Counted from the first letter of the stretch, positions 1 to 10,426 are shown. The stretch is 64,000 bases of DNA from Bowmanella sp. JS7-9 (GCF_004329715.1 NZ_JXSY01000024.1:62001-126000); one strand, 5' to 3'. Notes: generated by a model from the letters alone, not told the origin. A program made the numbers and translations.

Positions 1-511
1 AATAGGCATTCAGTTGCTGAGCAAACGCCGCGTAATCCAGCGGACAACTGGCGGTTAGTGCACCGATCTGAATGGATGGCCGCAGTTGTTTAACGTTGAA
101 CAACAAGTGGTGATTAAACGACGACAAGATAAATTGCTCGAGACGGAAATCCAGTTCATTTACTGCCCTGTCGATATGTTGCAATACAGGCAAGACATCA
201 CTGATCCCCTTCAACTCAATATTCAGTACGCAGGCGCCATTGATGCATTGCAGGGTTTGCCATAGCGTGGGTACAACCTGACCGTTGCCGGCATCCAGCA
301 GAGCCATTATGGCTTTGCTCTGATCTTTCACTCGCCCGGAGCCAGACGTCGTGCGGTGTAGCCAGCGATCGTGAATCACATAGAGTTCATCTTCCACTGC
401 ATGCACATCGATTTCGATGCCATCTACGCCACGTTCAATCGCAATTTGAAACGCTTCAAGGGTATTTTCAGGCGCTTCACTACTGGCGCCCCGATGAGCA
501 AAAATCAGCAT
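1..511 (-). CDS. Glycerophosphodiester phosphodiesterase, C-terminus cut by window edge
   Basis: Reading leftward from the ATG at 511 gives 170 codons with no stop before the window edge, so the C-terminus is missing. The protein starts with the HRG motif (residues 6-8), followed by the family's acidic pair E33/D35 and His47, which are the expected catalytic and metal-binding residues of the GDPD TIM barrel. No signal peptide is visible, so a cytoplasmic UgpQ-type enzyme that splits glycerophosphodiesters into glycerol-3-phosphate and an alcohol is likely. It lies 11 bases after the EamA gene and is probably the last visible member of the leftward rsgA-psd-EamA operon, which would group two lipid-metabolism genes. 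Confidence 0.88.
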   Translation of the reverse strand, partial: MLIFAHRGASSEAPENTLEAFQIAIERGVDGIEIDVHAVEDELYVIHDRWLHRTTSGSGRVKDQSKAIMALLDAGNGQVVPTLWQTLQCINGACVLNIELKGISDVLPVLQHIDRAVNELDFRLEQFILSSFNHHLLFNVKQLRPSIQIGALTASCPLDYAAFAQQLNAY

Positions 512-522
512 AACCGACCTTG

Positions 523-1389
523 TTACTTGGAATGTAATTTATGTGCGTTAACAGTCTCGTACAGGGCAGCACAGATAACCAGTGCCCCACCAACAAATGT
601 TTGCCAGGTCGGTTGCTCATTGAGTACCAGCATCGCCAGAATCACCCCGTATAGTGGCTGCATACAGGCCACCAGTGAAAAGGTTTTCGCCCGGAGGTGT
701 TTGAGGGTAGTGGCGATCAACGCATGGGGGGCGGCGGTACAAAGCGTGCCAAGGATCAGCAGTTTCCAGTAGGTTGCGGGCTCGGCTTGTGCCAGATTCG
801 GGGACACAAACCAGATCAACACCAACACAATCACCAGCGTCTGCCAGGCCATCGCTTTGGGTCCGGAATAATGAGAAAAGTACTTACGATGCAATAGGTT
901 GCGTAGTGCGTACAGCAGGGCCGACAACACGCCTACGGCGATTCCGAGCGTCACGTCGTTATCCAGGGAAACCTCAGGCACAATCAGAAATATCCCAATA
1001 AATACGACCAGTGCACTGACTAAATCCTGCCAAACGAGCCTGATGCCCTCAAATAATGGCTCCAGTAACACAGTGATCACCGGGAAGGTAAACAGCGCAA
1101 TCATGCCCACCGATACCGATGAGTACTGCATTGAAGCAAAATAACTGACCCAGTGTGTCGCCATCAGAATGCCCAGCAACAACGCCATCAGATAATCTTT
1201 GCCACGATTAAGCCGCCAGTCACCGCCGAGCATTCGTAATAAGCCAAATAAGCACACACAGGCGATGATCGCCCGCGCTAACGTGATATCCAGCGCGGAC
1301 AGAGGGATAAGTTTAGAGAACAGCGCTGTGACGCCCAGCAACACAACGGCTAGATGCAGGGCGTACAGACTTTTTTGTGCGTGATTCAC
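523..1389 (-). CDS. EamA/DMT-family inner-membrane transporter
   Basis: This 288-residue protein is almost wholly hydrophobic, with about ten predicted membrane segments in two repeated halves, as in EamA (drug/metabolite) transporters. The second half opens near an [12 protein letters not shown] stretch and ends in a short charged tail. The start is GTG and overlaps the psd stop codon in a GTGA arrangement, so translation is probably coupled to psd. The substrate cannot be told from sequence; metabolite or amino-acid efflux is usual for the family. The position between psd and a glycerophosphodiesterase gives only a weak hint of a lipid-linked role. Confidence 0.85.
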   Translation of the reverse strand: MNHAQKSLYALHLAVVLLGVTALFSKLIPLSALDITLARAIIACVCLFGLLRMLGGDWRLNRGKDYLMALLLGILMATHWVSYFASMQYSSVSVGMIALFTFPVITVLLEPLFEGIRLVWQDLVSALVVFIGIFLIVPEVSLDNDVTLGIAVGVLSALLYALRNLLHRKYFSHYSGPKAMAWQTLVIVLVLIWFVSPNLAQAEPATYWKLLILGTLCTAAPHALIATTLKHLRAKTFSLVACMQPLYGVILAMLVLNEQPTWQTFVGGALVICAALYETVNAHKLHSK

Positions 1390-2255
1390 GCTGGGGTGTT
1401 CAGCTCAGCGAATTTTTCACCCAGACGGGTTACCTGGCCTGCGCCCACATCAGTAAACTCCAGCATGTCTTTTTCGAACAACATGACCACAGTGGAACCC
1501 AGCTTGAAGCGTCCCATTTCGTCGCCTTTCTGCAGTTTAATTGCATTCAGGCCACTGGCCGGATATTGCCAGTGATTCACATTGGTACCGGTTGGCGGCG
1601 TCACTGTGCCTGACCAGACGGTTTCAATGCTGGCAACAATGGTTGCGCCTACTAACACCATGGCCATTTTGCCATGGGGCGTGTCGAACAGGGTCACCAC
1701 GCGCTCGTTACGAGCGAACAAACCTGGCACGTTTGCTGTGGTTAACGGGTTCACCGAAAATAATTCACCCGGCACATACAGCATGTCAGTCAACTGACCC
1801 TCGACTGGCATGTGAATGCGATGGTAATCACTTGGAGATAAGTAAATCGTGGCGAATTTGCCCCCGATAAATTGCTCAGCCAGTTTGGCATCACCGCCGA
1901 GCAACGCCTGTGCGGTGTAATCGTGGCCTTTGGCCTGAAAAATCCGCCCCTGCTCAATATCGCCTAACTGACTAATCGCCCCATCCACCGGATAGACCAA
2001 TACATCATCCGCTTGCTCAATTGGGCGCACGCCCTCTTTCAATTCACGGGTAAAGAAATCGTTAAAGGTTTTAAAATCTTCGGCGCGACTGAGCTTGGCT
2101 TCCGACATATTGACTTTGTATTGCTTGATGAACAATTTAATCAACGCTGTTGTCAGCCAGCCGGCGCGCGCTGCCGCGAGTTTGCCCACTAAACGTGACA
2201 ACAAATGCTTTGGCAGGATGTACTGCAACTTAACTTTCAGATCGTCCAAAATCAT
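1386..2255 (-). CDS. psd: Phosphatidylserine decarboxylase proenzyme
   Basis: Psd converts phosphatidylserine to phosphatidylethanolamine at the inner membrane. The 289-residue product carries the bacterial Psd signatures: a YILPKH start region, DYHRIHMP, and LGST near residue 250, where self-cleavage yields the pyruvoyl cofactor on Ser. The ATG at 2255 is preferred over a longer frame start at 2306 because it is preceded by an AGGA ribosome-binding site and aligns with the known N-terminus (MxxxxKxxLQYILPK). It lies 47 bases after rsgA, the usual gammaproteobacterial rsgA-psd pairing, and overlaps the following transporter by 4 bases. Confidence 0.96.
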   Translation of the reverse strand: MILDDLKVKLQYILPKHLLSRLVGKLAAARAGWLTTALIKLFIKQYKVNMSEAKLSRAEDFKTFNDFFTRELKEGVRPIEQADDVLVYPVDGAISQLGDIEQGRIFQAKGHDYTAQALLGGDAKLAEQFIGGKFATIYLSPSDYHRIHMPVEGQLTDMLYVPGELFSVNPLTTANVPGLFARNERVVTLFDTPHGKMAMVLVGATIVASIETVWSGTVTPPTGTNVNHWQYPASGLNAIKLQKGDEMGRFKLGSTVVMLFEKDMLEFTDVGAGQVTRLGEKFAELNTPA

Positions 2256-2302
2256 GCTTCCTGAACTAATTAAACATACCAAACACCCAATCGGTGTCCG
2301 GA

Positions 2303-3349
2303 TCAATTTTCGCTGTTGCGCTTATGTTTAGCACCAGCAAATGCGGGACGTTGCTCCTGCAACGCATCGCGAATTTTATGAAAGCTATCAAAGCGGCGCA
2401 GATCGATATCCCCGCGTTCAACGGCCTCCCGTAATATACAGCCGGGGTCATTTTTATGCTTACAATCACGAAATTTGCAGCCGCCGAGATAGTCACGAAA
2501 CTCAATAAAGCCATTTTGCAGACGTTCTTCGGGCAAGTGCCACAGCGCAAATTCGCGCACCCCCGGCGAGTCAATCAAATCGCCGCCCTGAGGTAAATGT
2601 AATAATTTAGCCGCCGTCGTGGTGTGCTGGCCAAGCCCCGAGTTTTCTGACACATCATTGGTCAACTCATTGGCATCAGGTAACAATTGATTGACGATAC
2701 TGGACTTACCCACCCCAGACTGACCAACAAACACACTGCATTTTCCGTCTAACAATTCCAGCAGGGGCGCCATCCCCTCTCCGGTTTTGCAACTAAGCAA
2801 CAACACCCGATAGCCAATGTCGCGGTAGAGCTGTAATTCTTGCTCTACAACATTGCGCTCATTGTCTGACAACAAATCGACTTTATTCAGCAGGATAATC
2901 GGCGGAATGCCCACATCTTCTGAGGCAACCAGATAGCGGTCAATAATATTCAGCGACAGCACCGGCAACACCGCGCTCACCACAATAATTTGATCAATAT
3001 TGGCCGCTACGGGCTTTACCCCATCATAATAATCAGGCCGGGTGAGCAGGCTCTTACGCGGTTCAACAGCTTCCAGTACACCACTTACGTTGGCGCTGTC
3101 TTTACCAGGGCGGAATAATACCCTGTCGCCACATACCACATCCTGTATATTGCGCCGAATATGGCAGCGGGTAATCTCACCTTCACTGGTTTCTATATCC
3201 GCATGCTGACCGAAACGCCCAATCACCAGGCCGGTTTGCGCATCACCCAACTGCTCATCGGCAGGCAGATCGGATTGCTGCAGGCGTTTGGACAAATTGT
3301 CCGATACCTGACGTTTCTGTCGGTTTGTCAGTTTATTGCGTTTTGCCAC
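2303..3349 (-). CDS. rsgA: Small ribosomal subunit biogenesis GTPase RsgA
   Basis: RsgA is a circularly permuted GTPase that checks maturation of the 30S subunit. The order seen here is a basic N-terminal tail, an OB-fold (about 35-100), the G4 motif NKVD (155-158), then the P-loop GQSGVGKSS (209-217) and G3 DSPG, which is the permuted order. A C-terminal zinc knuckle C291-C296-H298-C304 follows. The length of 348 residues is normal. It leads the leftward operon with psd and is divergent from orn, a conserved arrangement; the roughly 85-base gap must hold both promoters. Confidence 0.97.
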   Translation of the reverse strand: MAKRNKLTNRQKRQVSDNLSKRLQQSDLPADEQLGDAQTGLVIGRFGQHADIETSEGEITRCHIRRNIQDVVCGDRVLFRPGKDSANVSGVLEAVEPRKSLLTRPDYYDGVKPVAANIDQIIVVSAVLPVLSLNIIDRYLVASEDVGIPPIILLNKVDLLSDNERNVVEQELQLYRDIGYRVLLLSCKTGEGMAPLLELLDGKCSVFVGQSGVGKSSIVNQLLPDANELTNDVSENSGLGQHTTTAAKLLHLPQGGDLIDSPGVREFALWHLPEERLQNGFIEFRDYLGGCKFRDCKHKNDPGCILREAVERGDIDLRRFDSFHKIRDALQEQRPAFAGAKHKRNSEN

Positions 3350-3434
3350 GATAGAAATGCTGAATTACTATTAGGCGCAAATGATAACCCGAGCGCCACG
3401 TTTTTACACGTGACAACCTTTCTAGTGAGACAAT

Positions 3435-3980
3435 ATGCAGGTAAATAATCGCAATCTGGTGTGGATCGACATGGAAATGACAGGCCTGGATCCCGACACT
3501 GACAAAGTATTAGAGATTGCCAGCATCGTGACGGACTCCGATCTGAATATTCTGGCGGAGGGTCCGGTCATCGCCGTGCATCAGCCCGATAGCGTACTGG
3601 ACGGTATGGATGAGTGGTGTACCCGCACCCACGGCGAAAGCGGTCTGACCCAACGCTGCCGCGATAGTCAGGTTAGTGTGGACGATGCTACTCGCATGAC
3701 CATCGAATTCCTGCAGCACTGGGTAGATGCAGGTAAGTCTCCTTTATGTGGTAACAGTATTGGGCAGGATCGCCGCTTTCTGGTGCGCCATATGCCAGAG
3801 TTGGAAGCCTATTTCCATTACCGCAATGTGGATGTGAGTTCAGTTAAAGAATTGGTGCGCCGTTGGAAACCCGAGCTGCTGGACGGTTTTTCTAAGAAAA
3901 ATGTGCACTTAGCACTGGATGATATTCGCGAGTCAATTGCCGAACTGGTGTATTACCGCCAGCACGTGTTTAAGATTTAA
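3435..3980 (+). CDS. orn: Oligoribonuclease
   Basis: Orn is the DEDDh 3'-5' exonuclease that degrades RNA dinucleotides and, in c-di-GMP-using bacteria, pGpG. All five catalytic residues are in the expected places: D12 and E14 in IDMEMTG, D112, H158 and D163. The 181-residue length is typical. It is divergent from rsgA, as in many Gammaproteobacteria, and is followed by the tRNA-Gly promoter. The ATG at 3435 gives the canonical N-terminus close to [13 protein letters not shown]. Confidence 0.97.
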   Translation: MQVNNRNLVWIDMEMTGLDPDTDKVLEIASIVTDSDLNILAEGPVIAVHQPDSVLDGMDEWCTRTHGESGLTQRCRDSQVSVDDATRMTIEFLQHWVDAGKSPLCGNSIGQDRRFLVRHMPELEAYFHYRNVDVSSVKELVRRWKPELLDGFSKKNVHLALDDIRESIAELVYYRQHVFKI

Positions 3981-4021
3981 GCAATCAGACCCTATCAGGC
4001 GCAATTCGTGCAAATTAACGC

Positions 4022-4049
4022 TTGCGTCTGACCGTTTTTTTTGTAAAAT
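4022..4049 (+). promoter_or_regulatory. Promoter of the tRNA-Gly genes (sigma-70 type)
   Basis: TTGCGT at 4022-4027 and TAAAAT at 4044-4049 are separated by 16 bases. They lie about 43 bases before the first tRNA and are followed by a GC-rich discriminator (GCGCGTCCGC). That discriminator is typical of stable-RNA promoters under stringent control. This is read by eye; no start site is mapped. Confidence 0.55.
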
Positions 4050-4091
4050 GCGCGTCCGCTTGGGCACGATAGTGCAAGCGCAAATCGGTAC

Positions 4092-4167
<76 letters not shown>

Positions 4168-4199
4168 AACTTCTCTTTTGAGTGTTTGGTTTAAATCCG

Positions 4200-4775
<576 letters not shown>

Positions 4776-5184
4776 TCACAAGTTTCTAATTAATACTGAC
4801 TGTTTTTAACCACGCATCCACTGTTGGGAACCTAAACAAATTAGGTGCGTCAGATGAATACAAAAATCATTTGTTACTGAACAACCTGAAAAGATAATTT
4901 TTATTTATTTTTCAATAACATTGTAATTTTTTGCTATTGAATAAATATGCTGCACAAATTCAGTGCACCCCATATCAACAACCTTCGTTAACATAATTCG
5001 TTCTATTTCAGTTACAGCCAACACTTATTGTCGCGACTTTTTATGCATTTTGATTGCATAAAAATCTTGATGAACCCCCTGCATACCGTTACATTTCGCA
5101 ACCTTTTTGGTTGGCAAGGTCGGCAAACATCTTGCAGACTGCTAGAAACCTAACATCGTTTTGACACTCAAACAGGACACTCAA
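4776..5184. other. AT-rich intergenic region upstream of the TonB-dependent receptor
   Basis: About 400 bases with no credible gene. They contain a small hairpin, CCTAA-ACAAA-TTAGG near 4832, that has no T-run. The long dyad at 5038-5064 lies further on. The promoter of the receptor must lie here, but no convincing -35/-10 pair stands out. An AGGA ribosome-binding site precedes the ATG at 5185. Confidence 0.6.
5038..5064. promoter_or_regulatory. Perfect 10-bp inverted repeat upstream of the receptor
   Basis: TTTTTATGCA and TGCATAAAAA face each other across a 7-base spacer (TTTTGAT). The site lies 120 bases before the start codon of the TonB-dependent receptor. It could be an operator for a dimeric regulator or, less likely, a terminator, since the arms are AT-rich and no gene ends nearby. 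Confidence 0.4.
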
Positions 5185-7653
5185 ATGAAAATCAAAAAGT
5201 CGTTACCGTTTGCAAAAACTGCCCTGTCATTGGCCGTTGTTGCCACGTTTAGTGCAGATATTGCAGCGCAGGAAGTGGAGCAAGGTGGTATTGAGACCAT
5301 TCAGGTGACTGCAACCCGACGCACCGGAACAGTGCAGGATGCCCCACTAAACATCACCGCGCTGAATTCTGATGTAATGGCTGAGCAAAATATTGGCGAT
5401 TTAGACGACATCGCCCGTTGGGTGCCAGGTTTGACCGTAACCGACCAGGGCGGCCGTTCTGATTCCCCGATTATTGTGCGTGGCTTAAACACTAACTCTT
5501 CCGGCCCAAGTTCAGATGGCGGTACCGTCGCGACCTACGTAGGTGAGATTCCGCTTTTCATCAATCTGCGTCTGACCGACATTGACCGGGTTGAAGTCCT
5601 GATCGGCCCGCAAGGTACTCTGTACGGAGCTGGCACTCTGGGTGGCGCAATTCGCTATATTCCTAAGAAAGCAGACATGGATTTCACCAGCGGCAAAGTG
5701 TTTGGTGACATTTTCTCATTAAGCCAAAGCGACAGTTTGGGTGGCGAAGGTGGTTTTGTTTTCAATACCCCGATAATTGAAAATAAACTGGCGGTCAGAG
5801 CATCGGTTAACTACTTCAATAACCCAGGATTCATCGACTACAACTATGTGGTCAAAAATCCTGGCGTTTCTTTGCCAGACCCGGATTGGTCTGACGCTAG
5901 TGCGGTAAGCGATAACCTGAAGCAGGTTAAAGATGCAAACGGCGAAGAAACGCTGACCGCCCGTGTCGCGCTGCGCTGGTTACCTACAGACGATATCGAT
6001 GCAACGCTGGCCTACACTTATCAAAATCAACAGGTCGAAGGCCGTTCAATCACGCAATATGGTGCATTGGATAGCTCCAATCCACTTTCTCAGGTGATTG
6101 GTAAATATGAGTCTGCTTATCGATACGAAGAGCCGCGTGAAAAAACGGATGAATTATTAAGCCTCGAAATCACTGCAGATTTAGATTTTGCCGAACTGGT
6201 GTCCGCAACCGGCTATTCAAAATACAGCGCCGAGGGCCAACGAGACCAGTCTGATCTCTTGATTCGCCTGGCGTATAGCTATGAAGAGTTCCCGGCATTT
6301 GCCGCATTTACCCGTGAAGTGGAAGATGTTGAGATCATCACTCAGGAAATCCGTTTAGTTTCAAAAAACACTGACAAACTGTCATGGATCGTAGGTGCGT
6401 TCTACAACAATCTGGATTCGTTCGGAGACAGCTCTGAATTTACCCCAGGGTTTGCTGAATACGCGCTGGATGTGTGGGAAGCTGGCGGTAATCCGCGTCC
6501 GGACATGCTGGAATACTATTCCGTCGATTACACAGAAATCACCGAGAAAGCAATTTTTGGTGAGCTTACCTACGTCATCAATGATAAATGGGATGTGACC
6601 TTGGGCTTACGTCAATATCAATACGATATTGAGTCAAGTTCTGCCATTGACCTGCCTCTCTACTACACCGTGTTTGATGGTCGTGAATCAGATTCTTTGG
6701 AACTGGAGTTTGTTGACTTGGCAGCAGATGACAGTGGCAGCCTATTCAAATTCAACACTAGCTACGACTTCAGCTCAACCGTAATGGGTTACCTGACAGT
6801 GAGCGAAGGCTTCCGTATCGGTGGGACTAACGGCGTACCTGCGTGCCCACCTGATGTTGACGACAGTTTCCAGAGTGTTTGTGCACTGCCTGATGAGGTT
6901 GCCTATGCGCCGGACACGACTACCAACTACGAGTTAGGTTTCAAGAGCACCTGGTTGAAGAACAAACTGCATTTCAACGCCGCCGTATTTAAGACTGAAT
7001 GGGAAGATGCACAAATTTCTGGTGCAACTTACTTCGGTCAGCAACCCATTCTGGCTAACGCGGGCAGTGCTGAAACTCAAGGTTTGGAAATTTCCTCGCG
7101 CGCGCTGTTAGGTGATCACTTCACGGTTTATGGTACTTACTCTTACACCGAAGCTAAATTAACCTCTGACGCAGATGGCTTATTTATCCGATTCGAAGCA
7201 GATGAAGATGTCACACAAGAAGTACGCGACTATTACTCAGCCAAGTCGGGTGATCGTCTGCCTGGTTCACCTGAGCATCAATTCTCCTTTGGCGTGAAGT
7301 ACAGTCAGGATCTGATGGACGACAAGGTGCTGGAAGTGGTGTATGGCCTGACCGCGCAGAGCGACGTTATTACCAAAGTAGGCTTACGTGCAGATGGAGA
7401 AACTCTGCCAGGTTATGCATTGAGTAACCTGTCTGCCAGCATCAAAGCTGACCAATGGGCGGTAACACTGTATATCGATAACCTGTTCGATAAATACGCG
7501 TTCACCTCTACCCGTCGTGATGTGAGTGATATTGGCATGGCGGCCTATCCGGACTTTAATGCCAACCGTACCGACCTGCTGCGCAACTATGGTCATTACC
7601 TGACCCAACCGCGTAAAGTCGGGGTTAAATTCACCTATACTTTTGGTGAATAA
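5185..7653 (+). CDS. TonB-dependent outer-membrane receptor
   Basis: This 822-residue protein has a signal peptide (MKIKKSLPFAKTALSLAVVA...), a TonB-box-like segment IETIQVTATRR soon after, then a plug domain (about 50-165) with LDDIARWVPGL and the IERVEVLxGPQGTLYGAGTLGG-type core. A long beta-barrel ends in an aromatic-rich strand with FTYTFGE, as expected for Bam-assembled porins. It belongs to the large receptor class common in Alteromonadales and Caulobacter, whose substrates range from siderophores to oligosaccharides; the substrate here is unknown. The ATG at 5185 is used rather than TTG 5161 because it has an AGGA site and gives a clean signal peptide. It ends in a strong terminator just before the sulfotransferase gene. 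Confidence 0.93.
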   Translation: MKIKKSLPFAKTALSLAVVATFSADIAAQEVEQGGIETIQVTATRRTGTVQDAPLNITALNSDVMAEQNIGDLDDIARWVPGLTVTDQGGRSDSPIIVRGLNTNSSGPSSDGGTVATYVGEIPLFINLRLTDIDRVEVLIGPQGTLYGAGTLGGAIRYIPKKADMDFTSGKVFGDIFSLSQSDSLGGEGGFVFNTPIIENKLAVRASVNYFNNPGFIDYNYVVKNPGVSLPDPDWSDASAVSDNLKQVKDANGEETLTARVALRWLPTDDIDATLAYTYQNQQVEGRSITQYGALDSSNPLSQVIGKYESAYRYEEPREKTDELLSLEITADLDFAELVSATGYSKYSAEGQRDQSDLLIRLAYSYEEFPAFAAFTREVEDVEIITQEIRLVSKNTDKLSWIVGAFYNNLDSFGDSSEFTPGFAEYALDVWEAGGNPRPDMLEYYSVDYTEITEKAIFGELTYVINDKWDVTLGLRQYQYDIESSSAIDLPLYYTVFDGRESDSLELEFVDLAADDSGSLFKFNTSYDFSSTVMGYLTVSEGFRIGGTNGVPACPPDVDDSFQSVCALPDEVAYAPDTTTNYELGFKSTWLKNKLHFNAAVFKTEWEDAQISGATYFGQQPILANAGSAETQGLEISSRALLGDHFTVYGTYSYTEAKLTSDADGLFIRFEADEDVTQEVRDYYSAKSGDRLPGSPEHQFSFGVKYSQDLMDDKVLEVVYGLTAQSDVITKVGLRADGETLPGYALSNLSASIKADQWAVTLYIDNLFDKYAFTSTRRDVSDIGMAAYPDFNANRTDLLRNYGHYLTQPRKVGVKFTYTFGE

Positions 7654-7674
7654 TCCCCCTCACAAGGTTAAGAT

Positions 7675-7700
7675 AAGGGCATAATTTTTATGCCCTTTTT
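7675..7700 (+). terminator. Rho-independent terminator after the TonB-dependent receptor
   Basis: The arms AAGGGCATAA and TTATGCCCTT enclose a 3-base loop and run into a T tract. The hairpin ends only three bases before the ATG of the sulfotransferase gene. Confidence 0.85.
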
Positions 7701-7703
7701 ATT

Positions 7704-9260
7704 ATGTCACACCCTCTCCACCAGCAGGCAATTCAACTAATCAATCAGGGACAATTTGTTCAGGCACACCCTTATCTGGTGCAACTGGTGAAAGACGTTC
7801 CCACCCATGCTGATGGTTGGTTTTTACTGGGTATTATCAATCTCGAAGTCGGTCAGATACCCAAAGCCATTCAATTAATCGAAAAAGCCAACGGATTAGC
7901 TCCCAGCAGTGAATATCTGGCTCATTTAGCACGTGCTTATTCACTGATTGGCGATTTACATCAGGCGCGCCAAGTGGCCGAAAAAACGCCAGCCAGCCAT
8001 TTGTCATCCGCACTCACATTAGACACCTTGGGTGTGGCATTGAGTCGGGTGGGGCTGCACGAACTGGCGCTGACATACTTTAATAAAGCCGTAGAGAATG
8101 CACCGGAAAATCCGGCCTTTTTGTACAATCAGGCCGTCTCGTTAAAATTTATTGGCGACTTTGATTCGGCCAGACAAGCTTTTGAGCGCGCAATAAGCAT
8201 CAACCCCAATCACTATCGCGCTCATTATGCGCTGAGTGAAATTCGCGAAGATAGCAAAGATATCCAGATCCTCTCACGCCTTCAGCAGGCCTACACCGAC
8301 GCGGACAGTGTCGATGCTAAGTTGCATCTGGCCCATGCCATGGCGCGGGAATTCGAACGCCGGCACGAATATCGTTGCGCATTTGATGCATTGACCGATG
8401 CCAAACAAGCCTATCTGCAGCACCCAAAGTTTGCATCAATAGACGATTCGCCATTGTTTGACCTTGCCATCCGTCAGTTGGCCCTGCCAACGTCAGGTGG
8501 CCACAGCAATGCTGAGCCCATCTTCGTGTTAGGCATGCCACGCTCGGGTACAACCTTGGTAGAACGAATCTTGTCCAGTCACAGTCAGGTCACCAGTGCC
8601 GGTGAACTGCAGGATTTCGGCATGGCAGTTAAGCATCTGAGTGCAACGCCCAGCCGCATGGTGTTAGACCCCGAGACATTGCAACAAGCCGAAACGATTG
8701 CTCCTGAGATATTAGGGCAAGACTATCTGTCACGTACCCGTGTGGTTACCGGCAAAACACCGCGCTTTGTGGATAAGTTGCCGTTTAACTTTTTTTATCT
8801 GGGCCTGATAAGACGCGCACTACCGAATGCCAAAATTATCTGTTTATTGCGCGATCCTCTCGACACCATTATTGGCAATTATCGACAGCTATTTTCTATT
8901 CAAAGCCCCTACTATCGATATGCTTATGACATTCAGCATAGCGCTGAATTTTACGGCCGCTTCTATCATCTGGCCCATCAGGCCAGCCGCCATTTAGATT
9001 ACTTTTTGTTGCTGGACTATCAACAGTTAGTCAGTGACCCTGAGCACCAAATCAGACATCTTCTGACGTTTTGCGATCTGCCATTTGAAGCCGCCTGTCT
9101 GAACGCAGAGCAGAACACCGCGCCGGTTTCTACCGCCAGTAAAGTGCAGGTGCGCGAGGCGATTAATACCCGTTCTATCGGGCGTTGGCGACGCTATGCG
9201 GATGAATTGGCACCAGCAGCGGCTATCCTGGAGGCACAGGGCATACCGTTCGATGCTTAA
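7704..9260 (+). CDS. TPR-domain sulfotransferase
   Basis: The 518-residue protein has two parts. The first 250 residues or so are tetratricopeptide helices (for example NPAFLYNQAVSLKFIGDFDSA and the following NPNHYRAHY repeat). The rest is a sulfotransferase with the 5'-phosphosulfate loop GMPRSGTT near residue 280, LPFNFFYLGLIRRALPNAK, and a CLLRDPLDTIIGNY region that should bind the 3'-phosphate of PAPS. It would move sulfate from PAPS to an unknown acceptor. Family members often sit beside TonB-dependent receptors, as here. The start codon directly follows a terminator hairpin and no Shine-Dalgarno sequence is visible, so the start or the mode of translation is uncertain. Confidence 0.88.
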   Translation: MSHPLHQQAIQLINQGQFVQAHPYLVQLVKDVPTHADGWFLLGIINLEVGQIPKAIQLIEKANGLAPSSEYLAHLARAYSLIGDLHQARQVAEKTPASHLSSALTLDTLGVALSRVGLHELALTYFNKAVENAPENPAFLYNQAVSLKFIGDFDSARQAFERAISINPNHYRAHYALSEIREDSKDIQILSRLQQAYTDADSVDAKLHLAHAMAREFERRHEYRCAFDALTDAKQAYLQHPKFASIDDSPLFDLAIRQLALPTSGGHSNAEPIFVLGMPRSGTTLVERILSSHSQVTSAGELQDFGMAVKHLSATPSRMVLDPETLQQAETIAPEILGQDYLSRTRVVTGKTPRFVDKLPFNFFYLGLIRRALPNAKIICLLRDPLDTIIGNYRQLFSIQSPYYRYAYDIQHSAEFYGRFYHLAHQASRHLDYFLLLDYQQLVSDPEHQIRHLLTFCDLPFEAACLNAEQNTAPVSTASKVQVREAINTRSIGRWRRYADELAPAAAILEAQGIPFDA

Positions 9261-9320
9261 CACTTGATTTCTGAGTGTGGTCAGTGCCACACTCTAACTG
9301 GTCTAACCAGAGGAAATTCT

Positions 9321-9821
9321 ATGCCTGTGTCTAACCCACTCAGAAAGTTTGTCGACCGTGTAAATCATTATCCGTCGTGGCTCAGTGCCAAATTAATGAC
9401 CTGGGTGTTTCGCAACAAAGTCAAATTAGCCGGCACTGCCAAAATCGATATTCTGCGTACCGATGGCCGCAGCGTGACCTTTCGTCAACGTAACATCAAA
9501 CGTACGCAAAACCACATTGGTGGTGTGCATGCTGCCGCAATGATCTTACTTGCCGAGTCGGCGACAGGATTTATTTGTGGAATTAATCTTCCCGGCGATA
9601 AGTTACCGCTGGTTAAAAGTATGAACTTTCGCTTTGTGCGTCGTTCTGTGGGCGACATGCAAGCCGTTGCCACCCTGACAGATGCGCAAATAGAACAAAT
9701 GCAGCGCGACGAAAAAGGCGCCATTACTGTAACGGTGGTGGTCACCGATCAAAGCGGCGAACAACCTATCGAATGCGATATCGTCTGGGCATGGGTACCT
9801 AAAAAGCCCAAAGCGGCATAA
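9321..9821 (+). CDS. DUF4442 hotdog-fold (thioesterase-like) protein
   Basis: The 166-residue protein has the hotdog pattern of the DUF4442/PaaI-like group. A basic N-terminus is followed by RTQNHIGGVHAAAMILLAESATGF, the long hotdog helix with the N-H-G motif, and by beta strands ending in CDIVWAWVPKK. An acyl-thioesterase activity is possible but unproven. The ATG at 9321 is chosen because it has a good AGAGGAAA ribosome-binding site; a longer frame from 9264 has none. It sits alone between the sulfotransferase and a terminator. Confidence 0.8.
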   Translation: MPVSNPLRKFVDRVNHYPSWLSAKLMTWVFRNKVKLAGTAKIDILRTDGRSVTFRQRNIKRTQNHIGGVHAAAMILLAESATGFICGINLPGDKLPLVKSMNFRFVRRSVGDMQAVATLTDAQIEQMQRDEKGAITVTVVVTDQSGEQPIECDIVWAWVPKKPKAA

Positions 9822-9860
9822 TCGTTTGTACTCTAAATAAAATTTCACTTCATGAAATCG

Positions 9861-9906
9861 CTACAGGCCATGCCCAACGTGGCCTGTAGCCATGCCAGTT
9901 TTTTTA
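9861..9906 (+). terminator. Terminator after the DUF4442 gene
   Basis: The arms CTACAGGCCA (9861-9870) and TGGCCTGTAG (9880-9889) form a 10-bp stem. A run of seven or more T follows a few bases later (9899-9905). Confidence 0.7.
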
Positions 9907-9925
9907 TCAATTTGCGCATTTTTTA

Positions 9926-9954
9926 TTGACAGCTTTAAAAATTGAGCCTATTAA
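9926..9954 (+). promoter_or_regulatory. Promoter of maoP
   Basis: A consensus TTGACA at 9926-9931 and TATTAA at 9949-9954 are separated by exactly 17 bases, about 68 bases before the maoP start. Confidence 0.75.
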
Positions 9955-10021
9955 GTGCGTGTTTATGGACTGGGTCCAAAAACATTCCTGATGTTTAATT
10001 TTTGAGTTGGGGATGCCTGCT

Positions 10022-10384
10022 ATGGCACAGAAAACTAGAGAAGATTACTTAAAGGCGCCATTTAACGATTACAAGAATTACCCTTATGGTTTTTCTCGTT
10101 CTGGTGATTTCTCCATTAAAGAAGCACAGGCCCTGCATAAATATGGCAACCTGATTTGTGCTTTAGCCGATGGAATACTCGCACCAGAAAACAGTGAAGA
10201 TGATGCGCTATTAGCGGTTGCCCAAGGTGTGAAGGAACCAACCACACCGGCTGAAAAAGCCTGGTTGCGTTATCAGACCCGAATCAACCGCCCCAAAGCG
10301 GCCAGTATCTATGGTCGTCGCCCTGCTGCTGAAGAAGACGACAGTGCCCCAAGCATTGAGCTGGAAGCAGAGATCGACGATTAA
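10022..10384 (+). CDS. maoP: MaoP/DUF413 family protein (Ori macrodomain organiser)
   Basis: The 120-residue protein matches the E. coli YifE/MaoP pattern: YPYGFSRSGDFSIKEAQAL, then a PTTPAEKAWLRYQTRINRPK core and an acidic tail. In E. coli MaoP acts with a nearby maoS DNA site to organise the Ori macrodomain; whether an equivalent site lies here cannot be judged by eye. The ATG at 10022 is preceded at 8 bases by GGGGA; an in-frame ATG at 10013 is an alternative. It is monocistronic, with a strong promoter upstream and a strong terminator downstream. Confidence 0.88.
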   Translation: MAQKTREDYLKAPFNDYKNYPYGFSRSGDFSIKEAQALHKYGNLICALADGILAPENSEDDALLAVAQGVKEPTTPAEKAWLRYQTRINRPKAASIYGRRPAAEEDDSAPSIELEAEIDD

Positions 10385-10396
10385 TCGATGCATCCG

Positions 10397-10426
10397 AAAA
10401 ATACGCGCTCCGGCGCGTATTTTTTT
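10397..10426 (+). terminator. Terminator after maoP
   Basis: AAAAATACGCGC and GCGCGTATTTTT pair across a TCCG loop and continue into a T tract. The long A-rich arm could let it work in both directions. Confidence 0.88.

Noticed and set aside
371-1613. Several rightward open frames over the GDPD, EamA and psd genes
   Set aside because: They lie antisense to well-supported genes with clear family motifs and have no homology signals.
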